A stretch of 64,000 nucleotides of DNA from Oceaniglobus ichthyenteri (GTDB lineage: Bacteria; Pseudomonadota; Alphaproteobacteria; Rhodobacterales; Rhodobacteraceae), in NCBI RefSeq assembly GCF_003057885.1, contig NZ_QAGK01000003.1:248001-312000 (forward strand), in the 5' to 3' direction. Below are positions 24,634 to 33,453 of this stretch, in pieces. Every line of letters begins with the position of its first letter. The first letter of the stretch is position 1. A program made the position numbers and the translations under genes. The notes beneath the pieces are model-generated. The model did no database searches, was not told where the DNA came from, and saw nothing but the letters and a program-made list of their open reading frames with translations.

Positions 24634-26586
24634 ATGACCAACACCGTTCTGATCTGCAGCTGCCTTGGCAGTCAAACCGTTGCGGGTGATACGATCGAAG
24701 GCGCAACCGGGCAGCGCTGTTCGCGGCTGCATTCTGCCCTGTGCACGGATCAGATAGATATCGTGGCGCAGGCACTGCAGGCGGGGCCGGTGACGATTGC
24801 CTGTGGTCAGGAGGTGGCGCGTTTCGAAGAGTTGGCCGAAGAGCTGGGGGTTGAACCGCCGCTTTGTGTCGATCTGCGGGATCGAGCAGGGTGGTCGGAG
24901 CAGGGCGATGAGGCGGGGCCGAAAATGGCCGCACTTCTGGCCGAAGCCGCGGTTGCGGTGGCACCTGCGCGCACGATGGATGTGGAATCCGAAGGCACCT
25001 GTCTGATTCTCGGCGCCGCCGATGTGGCGCTGGCGGCAGCGCGGGATCTGGCCGATATTCTGGCGGTGACTGTGTTGCTCGACACCGCCGATGAGGTTGA
25101 ACATACCACCGCGTTTGATGTGGTGGTGGGGCGTCTGGCGCGGGCCAGCGGCACGTTGGGTCAATTTTCCCTGCGCATCGACGGGTTGCAACAGGTTGTG
25201 CCCGGCGGGCGCGGCGCGCCTGTGCTGACACCACCCCGTGATGGCGCGCAGTCCGAATGCGATATTATTCTGGATCTGCGCGGAACAACGCCGCTGTTTC
25301 CCGCGCCGCAAAAGCGCGATGGATATCTGCGCGCCGATCCGGGCCGCCCGGCGGCGGTTGGGGCCGCCGTTCTGGCCGCATCGCAGATGGTGGGAACGTT
25401 TGAAAAACCGCTTTATATCCGGCTGGAGCCGACATTATGCGCCCATTCGCGGGCCGAACAGGTGGCCTGTACCAACTGTCTGGATATTTGCCCGACCGGT
25501 GCATTCATGCCCGATGGCGACCATGTGGCGATTGATCCGATGATCTGTGCGGGCTGTGGGGCCTGTTCGGCGCTGTGCCCATCGGGGGCGATCACCTATG
25601 ACGCGCCCAGTGTTGAGTCGGTGTTTCGCCGGCTGACCACATTGGCCGATACCTATCGCAAGGCCGGCGGTGGTGTGCCCCGCCTGTTGGTGCATGATGC
25701 GCCCCACGGGGCCGAGATGATCGCCCTTGTCGCGCGCTATGGCCGCGGATTGCCGGCCGATGTGATCCCGCTTGAGGTGGCCGCCCTTGAGGGGTTCGGC
25801 CACGCCGAAACCCTGGCCGCCCTGATGGTGGGCTTTGCCAGTGTCGATATCCTGCTGACGCCGAAAACCGACCGTACTGCGCTTGAACGCGAGGCGGCGC
25901 TGACCGGGGCGATTGCGCCGGGTGCGGTGACATTGATTGATATGGTTGATCCTGATGCCCTGTCCGATCACCTGTATGGTGGCGCGGCGCGCGCACCGGT
26001 CATCCAGACCGCACTGCCCATGGGCAGCCGCCGTCAGGTGGCGCGTCTGGCGGCGCGGGCGCTGAATCCCGATGGCGCGATGTTGGATTTGCCTGTGGGC
26101 GCCCCTTACGGCGCGGTTGTCGTCGATACCGACGCCTGCACCCTGTGCCTGTCGTGTGTGTCATTGTGCCCATCGGGTGCGCTGGGCGACAATGACGATC
26201 TGCCGCAATTGCGGTTTCAGGAAGATGCCTGTTTGCAATGCGGGCTGTGCGCCAACATCTGCCCCGAAAACGCGATCACGCTTGAACCCCGGTTCAACCT
26301 GACCGAAACCGTCCTGCGCCAGGTGGTTCTGCACGAGGAAGAACCGTTCGCCTGTATCGAATGCGGCAGCCTGTTCGGGGTGAAATCCACCGTCGAGAAG
26401 ATCACCGAGAAACTGGCCGGGAAACACGCGATGTTCGCCAATCCCGCCGCTGCGCGGATGATCCAGATGTGCGACAACTGCCGCGTGCAATCACAGTACC
26501 ACAGTCAGAACAACCCGATGGCCGGAGCAGAGCGCCCCCGCGTGCGCACCACCGACGATTATTTGTCAAAGCGCAAGGACCACTAG
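24634..26586 (+). CDS. Large multi-cluster 4Fe-4S ferredoxin-type protein
   Basis: A 650-residue soluble protein with no signal peptide. A first ferredoxin pair lies at Cys279-286 and Cys305-315 (CAGCGACSALCP), and a second full pair at Cys502-512 and Cys533-543. Extra Cys pairs occur at 574/577 (CIECG) and 613/616 (CDNC), and an N-terminal CSC at 8-10. The regions between (residues 15-270 and 330-490) look globular and are not recognised. It would hold at least four [4Fe-4S] clusters and may carry electrons or clusters in the cytoplasm. Divergent from the fdh run and first gene of a five-gene unit. Confidence 0.85.
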   Translation: MTNTVLICSCLGSQTVAGDTIEGATGQRCSRLHSALCTDQIDIVAQALQAGPVTIACGQEVARFEELAEELGVEPPLCVDLRDRAGWSEQGDEAGPKMAALLAEAAVAVAPARTMDVESEGTCLILGAADVALAAARDLADILAVTVLLDTADEVEHTTAFDVVVGRLARASGTLGQFSLRIDGLQQVVPGGRGAPVLTPPRDGAQSECDIILDLRGTTPLFPAPQKRDGYLRADPGRPAAVGAAVLAASQMVGTFEKPLYIRLEPTLCAHSRAEQVACTNCLDICPTGAFMPDGDHVAIDPMICAGCGACSALCPSGAITYDAPSVESVFRRLTTLADTYRKAGGGVPRLLVHDAPHGAEMIALVARYGRGLPADVIPLEVAALEGFGHAETLAALMVGFASVDILLTPKTDRTALEREAALTGAIAPGAVTLIDMVDPDALSDHLYGGAARAPVIQTALPMGSRRQVARLAARALNPDGAMLDLPVGAPYGAVVVDTDACTLCLSCVSLCPSGALGDNDDLPQLRFQEDACLQCGLCANICPENAITLEPRFNLTETVLRQVVLHEEEPFACIECGSLFGVKSTVEKITEKLAGKHAMFANPAAARMIQMCDNCRVQSQYHSQNNPMAGAERPRVRTTDDYLSKRKDH

Positions 26587-26659
26587 CGCCCGGCGCGGTC
26601 CCTTGACTGTACCGCGATAAGGGCCAACATCATTTCAAAGCAATCAAAGGAGCGACCCC

Positions 26660-26851
26660 ATGAGCGAAGATTTCAACATGTCGATGCGCAAGTTTCTGAA
26701 ACAGGTCGGCGTGACCTCGCAACAGCAGATCGAAGAAGCCATGCGCGAAAAGGGTGCAAGCGGCAAAACCTATGAGGCCAAGATGGTTCTGACCATTGAT
26801 GGCCTTGAATTGGAACACACCGTCACGGGCACGATTTCGGGGCAAAGCTGA
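26660..26851 (+). CDS. DUF6494 family small protein
   Basis: A 63-residue soluble protein with the family start MSEDFNMSMRKFLKQVGVT, then EEAMREKGASGKTYEAKMVLTIDGLE, preceded by a strong AAAGGAG ribosome site. The N-terminal half is helical, the C-terminal half looks like a short beta sheet, and no Cys are present. DUF6494 is a family of unknown function. It lies one base from the Mrp-type ATPase start, so the two are probably made in fixed ratio and may interact. Confidence 0.85.
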   Translation: MSEDFNMSMRKFLKQVGVTSQQQIEEAMREKGASGKTYEAKMVLTIDGLELEHTVTGTISGQS

Positions 26852-26852
26852 G

Positions 26853-27917
26853 GTGGCGCTGACCCGTGATGATGTTCTTGCGGCGCTGAAAACAATCACC
26901 GATCCCTTGGCCGGGTCCAGCATTGTTGACGCCGGTATTGTCAAAGCGTTGACCGTGCAGGATGGCGCGGTGCGGTTCGTATTGGAAATCGCACCCAGTC
27001 AGGCAAATGCATATCAGGCGGTGAAAGACGCCGCCGAGGCGCGGGTGAAAGCATTGGATGGGGTGGGCACGGTTTCGGTCGTGCTGACCGCTCACTCCAC
27101 CCCATCCGCCCCGCCGGATCTGCAAATGCGCAAATCCGAACCCAAGGGTCCGCAGAAAATTCCCGGTGTTGATCGGATACTGGCAATCGCCAGCGGCAAG
27201 GGCGGCGTCGGAAAATCCACCGTCGCGTCGAACCTGGCCTGTGCGCTGGCGGCTGAAGGGCGGCGTGTGGGCATGTTGGATGCCGATGTCTATGGCCCCA
27301 GCCAACCGCGTATGTTGGGCGTGTCGGGGCGGCCCGCATCGCCCGATGGCAAAACCATTCTGCCCCTGCGTAATTACGGCGTCACGATGATGAGCATCGG
27401 GTTGATGACCAACGAAGATCAGGCGGTCGTCTGGCGTGGCCCGATGTTGATGGGCGCGTTGCAACAGATGATGATGCAGGTGCAATGGGGCGCGCTGGAT
27501 GTGTTGATCGTCGATCTGCCGCCGGGCACCGGCGATGTGCAGATGACCCTGGCGCAAAAGGCCGACGTAACCGGCGCACTGATCGTCAGCACGCCCCAGG
27601 ATGTGGCATTGCTCGATGCGCGCAAGGGCATTGATATGTTTAACCAACTGAACGTGCCGATTGTGGGCATGATCGAAAACATGTCGACCCATATCTGCAC
27701 CAATTGCGGCCACGAAGAACATGTGTTCGGCCATGGCGGCGTGGCCAGCGAGGCGGCAAAACTGGGCGTGCCTTTGCTGGCGGAAATTCCGCTGCATCTG
27801 TCGATCCGACAGGCCAGCGATGGCGGCGCGCCGATTGTGGTGTCGGCCCCCGACAGCGCGCAGGCCCAGGTATTTCGCAGCGTCGCGCGCGATCTGATCG
27901 CAAAGGGTCAGGCGTAA
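26853..27917 (+). CDS. apbC: Mrp/NBP35 (ApbC) family iron-sulfur cluster carrier ATPase
   Basis: A cytoplasmic P-loop ATPase that carries and transfers Fe-S clusters. Of 354 residues, the first 90 form a MIP18/DUF59 domain, and the deviant Walker A SGKGGVGKST is at about 110-119. The bridging-cluster Cys pair is in HICTNCGHEEHVFG (about 282-285). I start at GTG (VALTRDD) directly after the DUF6494 stop; an earlier ATG lies inside that gene in another frame and gives no family-like sequence. Being next to formate dehydrogenase accessory genes suggests a dedicated role in FDH or ferredoxin cluster loading. Confidence 0.92.
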   Translation: MALTRDDVLAALKTITDPLAGSSIVDAGIVKALTVQDGAVRFVLEIAPSQANAYQAVKDAAEARVKALDGVGTVSVVLTAHSTPSAPPDLQMRKSEPKGPQKIPGVDRILAIASGKGGVGKSTVASNLACALAAEGRRVGMLDADVYGPSQPRMLGVSGRPASPDGKTILPLRNYGVTMMSIGLMTNEDQAVVWRGPMLMGALQQMMMQVQWGALDVLIVDLPPGTGDVQMTLAQKADVTGALIVSTPQDVALLDARKGIDMFNQLNVPIVGMIENMSTHICTNCGHEEHVFGHGGVASEAAKLGVPLLAEIPLHLSIRQASDGGAPIVVSAPDSAQAQVFRSVARDLIAKGQA

Positions 27918-28613
27918 ATGGATCTGCCGCCGCTGTTTTCGCCGCTTGCCAGTGCCGGGGCCGATCCGTTTGCCGTGGCGGTGGCCGAGGCGCGGGCGGG
28001 GTGTGACGCCGGGCTGGTGGTTTATGATTTTGACCACGAAAGGCTGCGCGCGGCGATTGTATTCGCCCCCGAAGTAACGCTGTCACAGGCGGTGATCATG
28101 CTGCCCCTGTGCGGGATCGGGTTTCAGAACGCCCTTGGCGCGCTGGGCCCGCCCGAAGTGGCGGTGCATCTGGGTTGGGATGGGACGCTGCGGGTGAACG
28201 GCGCGGTGTGCGGCACCTTGTCGATGGCCGCGGCGCCCCGTGATCCTGGGGCCGAGCCTGATTGGTTGGTGATTTCACTTGATCTGGCCCTGTGGGCGCC
28301 AATGGGCGACACGGGTCTTACCCCCGACACCACGACCCTGGCCGCAGAAGGCTGTGGCGATGTCGAACCGGGCGTATTGTTGCCCGCCTGGCTGCGCCAT
28401 ACCCTGGTGTGGCTGACCACATGGGAGGATGAGGGCAACGCGCCGCTGCACCGCGAATGGATCGGGCTGGCCCATGGAATTGGCACCGATACGGTGATAT
28501 TGGGGCAGGCGGGGCATTTTACCGGGGTCGATGCCGATTTTGGCCTGCTGTTGAAAACCCAAGGCGGCACACGGCTGTTGCCGCTGAGTGATGTGATAAG
28601 GGATGTGCCATGA
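27918..28613 (+). CDS. Biotin/lipoate protein ligase-fold protein with DUF4444 domain
   Basis: A 231-residue soluble protein. Residues about 1-180 follow the biotin/lipoate ligase fold, and the C-terminal 45 residues (from LHREWIGLAHGIG to LLPLSDVI) are the DUF4444 domain. The ATP/biotin loop GRGRxGR of real ligases is absent, and the segment equivalent to the catalytic Lys motif reads NGAVCGTL, with Ala at the Lys place, so ligase activity is doubtful. It starts immediately after the Mrp stop and overlaps DUF6505 by four bases. Probably a binding or scaffold protein of the FDH accessory group; inference. Confidence 0.82.
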   Translation: MDLPPLFSPLASAGADPFAVAVAEARAGCDAGLVVYDFDHERLRAAIVFAPEVTLSQAVIMLPLCGIGFQNALGALGPPEVAVHLGWDGTLRVNGAVCGTLSMAAAPRDPGAEPDWLVISLDLALWAPMGDTGLTPDTTTLAAEGCGDVEPGVLLPAWLRHTLVWLTTWEDEGNAPLHREWIGLAHGIGTDTVILGQAGHFTGVDADFGLLLKTQGGTRLLPLSDVIRDVP

Positions 28614-29104
28614 AACTGGCCCGCGCGATCCATTTCGACGAAAGTGATACGCGGGTGTTTCACAGCCCCGCGCGCACCGGTGAGTGGTGCATTTCCGGTG
28701 GGTTTGAATTTTCGAACTGGTCCGAGGCGGATTTGACCGGCAAGGCAAAACAGGCATTTTCAAACGGTTGGATGGGCTGTGAAACCTTTGGGCGGGTCAG
28801 TTTCGTGGCGGTGACACAGGTTGAACCGGGCGAGGTTGAGGCATTGACCCAAGCCCTGGCACAGCATTTCGTGGATATTTACGGCGCGCCATCGCTTGAG
28901 GCCGCCCGTGGTGTGGCCGAGGGCGAAATCGCCCACATGGCCGAATTATGCGAAGATGCCACGCCAAACACCCTGTTGACGGTTGCGCGCGAACTGACCG
29001 AAGCGGGGGTGCGCGAAGGATACCGCATGATCGAGCCGCAAGACGCCGGATTGGAACAATTTGCCATTCACGGCTCTCTTGATGATGAGCCCCACAGCCA
29101 TTGA
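28610..29104 (+). CDS. DUF6505 family protein
   Basis: A 164-residue soluble protein, last gene of the five-gene unit. It starts MKLARAIHFDESDTRVFHSPA, a pattern I associate with DUF6505. The middle reads GEWCISGGFEFSNWSEADLTGK and NGWMGCETFGRVSFVAV, and the second half is helical. Two Cys and a C-terminal HSH could bind a metal. Function unknown. Translational coupling to the DUF4444 protein (ATGA overlap) implies a joint function. Confidence 0.82.
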   Translation: MKLARAIHFDESDTRVFHSPARTGEWCISGGFEFSNWSEADLTGKAKQAFSNGWMGCETFGRVSFVAVTQVEPGEVEALTQALAQHFVDIYGAPSLEAARGVAEGEIAHMAELCEDATPNTLLTVARELTEAGVREGYRMIEPQDAGLEQFAIHGSLDDEPHSH

Positions 29105-29209
29105 CGAAATGGACCCGATCGCCATTTGCAAAATTGACCGGCTGGTTTTGCCGCGCTAGGCTGTGAAAAGACATTTATCGCACAATAACATCCGTCGCGG
29201 GGGGCGCTT

Positions 29210-29512
29210 ATGACATTTAATTCGCAACTGAAATTGGGCCTGGGGCTGTTGATGCTGGCCGGGTTGCCCGCAACCGCCAGTGCGCAGGATGCCGCGCTTT
29301 ACGCTTATCCGACGGAAAATTTCTGTCCGGCAGGATTGCAGCCGATCACGATTTCCGGCGTCATCTGTTGCGGTGTGCCAACCCGCGCGCAAAGCTATGC
29401 ACAGATGATGCAGCATCCGGTTCAGCGCAAAGTCCAAAAGGTACGCCGGGTGCAGCGTGAATATATCCCGACGCAAAAGGGCATTCCGACCGGCAAAGGG
29501 TTGGGAGACTGA
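29210..29512 (+). CDS. Small secreted hypothetical protein
   Basis: A 100-residue protein with a Sec signal peptide (LKLGLGLLMLAGLPATASAQD, cleavage near residue 26). The short mature part has three Cys (ENFCPAGLQP; GVICCGVP) followed by a very basic tail (VQRKVQKVRRVQREY). Similar small proteins occur in other Rhodobacterales, but I do not know a function. The Cys and basic residues suggest an envelope protein that binds an acidic partner or metal. A strong terminator follows the stop codon. Confidence 0.7.
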   Translation: MTFNSQLKLGLGLLMLAGLPATASAQDAALYAYPTENFCPAGLQPITISGVICCGVPTRAQSYAQMMQHPVQRKVQKVRRVQREYIPTQKGIPTGKGLGD

Positions 29513-29550
29513 AAAAAACCTGCCCACTCAGACTGACGTGGGCAGGTTTT
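29511..29550. terminator. Bidirectional intrinsic terminator
   Basis: AACCTGCCCAC and GTGGGCAGGTT pair around a 10-base loop. On the plus side the stem is followed by TT after AGGTT, and on the minus side by a run of seven T in the DNA. It serves the convergent small secreted protein gene and, more strongly, thrS. Confidence 0.88.
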
Positions 29551-29565
29551 CGGGCCTGAAATGGC

Positions 29566-31512
29566 TTAGCGCTGATCCGGCGCTTTTGCTTCTTCTGCCA
29601 GATCTTTCAAAACATCGTCCAAGGCCACGGTGCGCGTCTGTTTTTCGCCCAGACGACGCATGGAGACGGTGTTGTCCTCAACCTCCCGCGCGCCGATGGC
29701 CAGGATCACCGGCACCTTGCCCATGGAATGTTCGCGCACCTTATAGTTGATCTTTTCATTGCGAATGTCGGCCTCGGCCCGCACGCCCACGGCGCGCAGT
29801 TTTTCCACCACCTCTTGGGTATAGCCATCGACATCAGAGATGATCGAGGCAACAACCACCTGACGCGGCGCCAGCCAGAAGGGCAGGCGTCCGGCGAAGT
29901 TTTCGATCAGGATGCCGATGAACCGTTCAAACGATCCAAGGATCGCGCGGTGCAACATGAACGGGCGGTGTTTGGCGGAATCCGCCCCGATATAAGTGGC
30001 GTCGAGCCGTTCAGGCAGGTTGGGATCGACCTGAAACGTGCCGCATTGCCATTCGCGGCCAATCGCATCGGTCAGTTTGAAATCGAGCTTGGGGCCGTAA
30101 AACGCGCCTTCGCCGGGATCGATTTCATAGGGCGTGCCGGTGGCCTTGATCGCGTTTTCCAACGCTGCTTCGACATAATCCCACGATTCCTCGCTGCCGA
30201 CCCGTTTTTCAGGGCGGGTGGACAATTTGATGTCGAACTTTTCAAACCCCAGATCTTTGTAGACCGACGCCAATAGGGTGATGAATTTCGCGGTTTCTGC
30301 CTCGATCTGGTCTTCGGTACAGAAGATATGCGCGTCATCCTGGGTGAATCCGCGCACCCGCATCAACCCATGCAGTGCGCCCGAAGGTTCATAGCGGTTG
30401 CAGGCGCCAAATTCGGCCATGCGCAGGGGCAGATCGCGGTATGATTTCAAACCCTGATTGAACACCTGCACATGGCAGGGGCAGTTCATCGGTTTCAGGG
30501 CATTCACCGCCTTGGCGGCGGCGTGCTCTTCCTCGACCTCGACGATGAACATGTGTTCCTGATAATTGTCCCAGTGGCCCGAGGCGACCCACAATTTGCG
30601 GTCCACCACCTGTGGTGTGTTCACCTCGACATAGCCATCGGCATATTGGCGGCGGCGCATGTAATCTTGCAACTGGGTATAGATGCGCCAGCCATCGGGG
30701 TGCCAAAACACACGGCCTGGCGCCTCTTCCTGAAAGTGAAACAGGCCCATTTCGCGGCCCAGTTTACGGTGATCGCGCAGCGCCGCCTCTTCCAGCATCG
30801 TCAGATGCGCCTTGAGGTCTTTGCGGTTCTTGAACGCCACGCCATAGATGCGTTGCAGCATCGGGCGCGACGAATCGCCCAGCCAATAGGCCCCGGCGAC
30901 ATTCATCAACTTGAACCCATCGGCGGGCAGTTGGCCGGTGTGCTGTAAATGCGGGCCACGGCACAGATCCTGCCAGTCGCCGTGCCAATACATGCGCAGG
31001 GGTTCATCGCCCGGGATGCGTTCGATCAGCTCAACCTTGAACGGTTCGTTGCGGTCCTGATAATGTTGAATGGCGCTTTCGCGATCCCAGATTTCGGTGC
31101 GCACGGGATCGCGGGCGTTGATGATGTCTTTCATCTTGGCCTCGATCACCTCCAGATCTTCTGGGGTGAACGGCTCGGCACGGTCAAAATCATAGAACCA
31201 GCCGTAATCGCGCACCGGGCCGATGGTGACTTTGACATCGGGCCAGATTTCCTGAACCGCGCGGGCCATCACATGGGCCAGATCGTGACGGATCAGTTCA
31301 AGCGCAGGCGCGTTATCGGCCATGGTGTTGATCGCGATGGCCCCATCTGTGTCGATCGGCCAGGCCAGATCGATATGCGCGCCGTCCAACGTTGCCGAAA
31401 TGGCCTTTTTCGCCAGCGACGGGGCGATGGATTGCGCCACCTCGGCGGCGGTAATGCCGGCATCATAGCTGCGCTGATTGCCATCGGGAAATGTGAGGGA
31501 GATTTGAGCCAT
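29566..31512 (-). CDS. thrS: Threonyl-tRNA synthetase
   Basis: Charges tRNA-Thr in the cytoplasm and edits mischarged serine. The 648-residue class II enzyme has an N-terminal TGS domain ([17 protein letters not shown]), an editing domain, the zinc-binding MNCPCHV segment, motif 2 around [21 protein letters not shown], and a C-terminal anticodon-binding domain ([26 protein letters not shown]). Length is standard. A GAGGAT ribosome site precedes the ATG. Confidence 0.98.
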   Translation of the reverse strand: MAQISLTFPDGNQRSYDAGITAAEVAQSIAPSLAKKAISATLDGAHIDLAWPIDTDGAIAINTMADNAPALELIRHDLAHVMARAVQEIWPDVKVTIGPVRDYGWFYDFDRAEPFTPEDLEVIEAKMKDIINARDPVRTEIWDRESAIQHYQDRNEPFKVELIERIPGDEPLRMYWHGDWQDLCRGPHLQHTGQLPADGFKLMNVAGAYWLGDSSRPMLQRIYGVAFKNRKDLKAHLTMLEEAALRDHRKLGREMGLFHFQEEAPGRVFWHPDGWRIYTQLQDYMRRRQYADGYVEVNTPQVVDRKLWVASGHWDNYQEHMFIVEVEEEHAAAKAVNALKPMNCPCHVQVFNQGLKSYRDLPLRMAEFGACNRYEPSGALHGLMRVRGFTQDDAHIFCTEDQIEAETAKFITLLASVYKDLGFEKFDIKLSTRPEKRVGSEESWDYVEAALENAIKATGTPYEIDPGEGAFYGPKLDFKLTDAIGREWQCGTFQVDPNLPERLDATYIGADSAKHRPFMLHRAILGSFERFIGILIENFAGRLPFWLAPRQVVVASIISDVDGYTQEVVEKLRAVGVRAEADIRNEKINYKVREHSMGKVPVILAIGAREVEDNTVSMRRLGEKQTRTVALDDVLKDLAEEAKAPDQR

Positions 31513-31574
31513 CTGGCCGATCCTCGTCTGTTTGGCGCCTACGAAACGCCCGGTTGCGGGTAAAATGTGGGGGG

Positions 31575-31603
31575 GTCATGACCAATGCGGCGTCCGGTGT
31601 CAA
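31575..31603 (-). promoter_or_regulatory. Candidate thrS promoter (TTGACA-17-CATGAC)
   Basis: A perfect -35 box on the minus strand with a 17-base gap to CATGAC, a weak -10. It would start transcription about 60 bases before the thrS ATG. No T-box or threonine-rich leader peptide is seen. Confidence 0.4.
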
Positions 31604-31673
31604 CACATGCGCGCCAAGATTGGTTGCATCGCGCCCGCTGCGGGCTAGGGTGGCGCGACAACGGAGGGCAGAC

Positions 31674-32423
31674 ATGACCGAGTTTTTCGACACACCCCAA
31701 GGGCGGCGCATTGCCTATCATCACAGCACCGGCGCGGAGCCGGGCGTGGTGTTTTTGGGCGGCTTCAAATCCGACATGCAAGGCACCAAGGCTGTGCATC
31801 TTGAAGCATGGGCCAAGGCGCGGGGCCGGGCATTTTTGCGGTTTGATTATTCGGGCCATGGCGAGTCATCGGGGGCCTTTAGCGACGGCTGTATCGGCGA
31901 TTGGGCAGAAGATGCCATGGCGGCGATTTCCGGGCTAACCGAGGGGCCGCAAGTTTTGGTCGGATCGTCCATGGGCGGTTGGATTTCGTGTCTGGTGGCG
32001 CGGGCGATGCCCGAACGGGTCGCCGGGTTTGTGGGCATCGCGGCGGCCCCGGATTTCACCGAAGACAGCATGTGGGCCGGATTTGACGATGGCCAAAAGG
32101 CGGCCCTGAATGAGGCGGGGCAGGTGGCCTTGCCCTCGGACTATGGCGACCCTTATATCATCACCCGCCGGTTGATCGAAGATGGCCGTAACCAATTGGT
32201 TTTGCGCGATCCTTTGTCGATTTCCGGGCCTGTGCGCCTGCTTCAGGGTACGGCGGATGCGGATGTGAAACTGTCGGTCGCGCTGCGGCTTTTGGACCAT
32301 ATCCGGGGGGGTGATGTGCGGCTGACTTTGGTTAAAGGTGCCGATCATCGGTTTTCGACGCCGGAATGTTTGCGCCTGATTGAAGGCGCCGTCGAAGAGG
32401 TTTTGGCGGCGTGCCAACGATAG
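31674..32423 (+). CDS. Alpha/beta hydrolase
   Basis: A 249-residue serine hydrolase of unknown substrate. The nucleophile elbow is GSSMGGW with Ser99, the oxyanion region is VFLGGFKSDM, and the acid and His are in GTADADVK and KGADHRF. The FDYSGHGESSG segment is typical of the family near peptidase S9/BAAT-like hydrolases. I start at MTEFFDTPQG, which has a GGAGGG ribosome site; the in-frame ATG 40 codons earlier would overlap the thrS promoter. It is the first of two hydrolases before the polyhydroxybutyrate genes. Confidence 0.88.
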   Translation: MTEFFDTPQGRRIAYHHSTGAEPGVVFLGGFKSDMQGTKAVHLEAWAKARGRAFLRFDYSGHGESSGAFSDGCIGDWAEDAMAAISGLTEGPQVLVGSSMGGWISCLVARAMPERVAGFVGIAAAPDFTEDSMWAGFDDGQKAALNEAGQVALPSDYGDPYIITRRLIEDGRNQLVLRDPLSISGPVRLLQGTADADVKLSVALRLLDHIRGGDVRLTLVKGADHRFSTPECLRLIEGAVEEVLAACQR

Positions 32424-32596
32424 AGCACCGGATCAGTCTGATCCCATCGGGCATGGGCGATCTGAATATGGTGGCCGCATTCTGGCAAGCGCCAAGTCGG
32501 GTGCGGGTGGACCGCGCGGATCAAAGCGAAAGTTTGCCACCCCTTTCGGGTCGCGCCTTGTGGGTCGCCGGGCACAACCTTAGGGTGGCGCGATGA
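32411..32596 (+). CDS. Possible small protein between two hydrolase genes
   Basis: A GTG-initiated frame that overlaps the end of the first hydrolase by 13 bases and ends 34 bases before the second. It would encode 61 residues beginning MPTIEHRISLIPSGMGDLNM. Codon use is only moderately gene-like and no ribosome site is clear. It might be a real coupled small protein or just spacer. Confidence 0.3.
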   Translation: MPTIEHRISLIPSGMGDLNMVAAFWQAPSRVRVDRADQSESLPPLSGRALWVAGHNLRVAR

Positions 32597-32630
32597 GTAT
32601 TTATGTTGGCCTGTCAGTGGAGTGTGCGGT

Positions 32631-33353
32631 GTGAACGAACCTTTGGTGTTGTTGCCCAGCTTCATGGCGGACGCGCGGATCTGGGGCGCCCAGATTGAGA
32701 CATTTTCCCAGACCCATGCCATTCATCTGGCCCATGTCGGGTATGAAGGATCGGTCGAGGATATGGCTGAAATGGCGCTGGTCGGGGCGCCGGAAACGTT
32801 TTCTTTGGCCGGTCACGGATTGGGCGCGATGGTCGCGATCGAGATGCTGCGCCGCGCCCCGGAACGGGTCAGGCGAATCGCGCTGATGTCGACGAATTGT
32901 CTGTCGGAAACGCCCCCCGCTGCGGCGGAACGCGATTTGCGCATTGCCCGTGCCAAGGCCGGACGGCTGGCCGAAGTCATGGAGGCCGAGGTGCCGCCAA
33001 GCTGTTTCGCACCGGGCGAATACCACGATATGGTGGTGGGATTCATGGGGCAGATGGCGCTGGATCAGGGGGTGCCGGCGTATTTGCGGCAAGCCATGGC
33101 GTTGCAGCGGCGGCCCGATCAGCAAAGAACCCTGCGCCAGGTGCGGGTGCCCACGCTGATCCTGTGTGGGGAACATGACACGCTGTATCTGCCGCGCCGC
33201 CACGAATTCATGGCGGGTTTGGTGCCCCGGGCCGAACTGGTAATATTGCCGGGGGCCGGGCACGCGCCGATGGTTGAACGCCCGCGCGCCACGAATGAGG
33301 CTTTGCGCCGGTGGATGGCGGGCGAACGGCAACTGCGGGTTTCAGACAGCTGA
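32631..33353 (+). CDS. Alpha/beta hydrolase family protein lacking the nucleophile serine
   Basis: A 240-residue alpha/beta hydrolase-fold protein. The elbow that should read G-x-S-x-G is GHGLG (residues 61-65), with Gly63 (codon GGA) in place of Ser. The acid (GEHDTLYLP) and His (GAGHAPMVERP) are kept. The start is a GTG with a TGGAG ribosome site eight bases upstream; a GTG three codons earlier is less well placed. Other features match haloalkane dehalogenase/esterase-like enzymes. It may be a pseudoenzyme, or use another mechanism. Confidence 0.82.
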   Translation: MNEPLVLLPSFMADARIWGAQIETFSQTHAIHLAHVGYEGSVEDMAEMALVGAPETFSLAGHGLGAMVAIEMLRRAPERVRRIALMSTNCLSETPPAAAERDLRIARAKAGRLAEVMEAEVPPSCFAPGEYHDMVVGFMGQMALDQGVPAYLRQAMALQRRPDQQRTLRQVRVPTLILCGEHDTLYLPRRHEFMAGLVPRAELVILPGAGHAPMVERPRATNEALRRWMAGERQLRVSDS

Positions 33354-33398
33354 GTTTGACCGGACAGAGGGGCGATGCCCCACGCCATGCCCCCCACC

Positions 33399-33414
33399 CC
33401 CGGCTTGCGCCGGG
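33399..33414. terminator. GC-rich hairpin between convergent genes
   Basis: CCCGGC-TTGC-GCCGGG, flanked by further GC-rich inverted repeats (GGGGCGATGCCCC nearby), lies between the second hydrolase and phaZ. There is no U-tract, so termination would need help from Rho or a second factor. Confidence 0.35.
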
Positions 33415-33453
33415 TGCGGGGCCCGTGGGTGCCTGTGGCCATCTGCGGTGATT

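Noticed and set aside
26823-28037. 404-residue minus-strand frame opposite the Mrp gene
   Set aside because: His/Gln/Arg-rich shadow; the Mrp P-loop and Cys pair are read on the plus strand.
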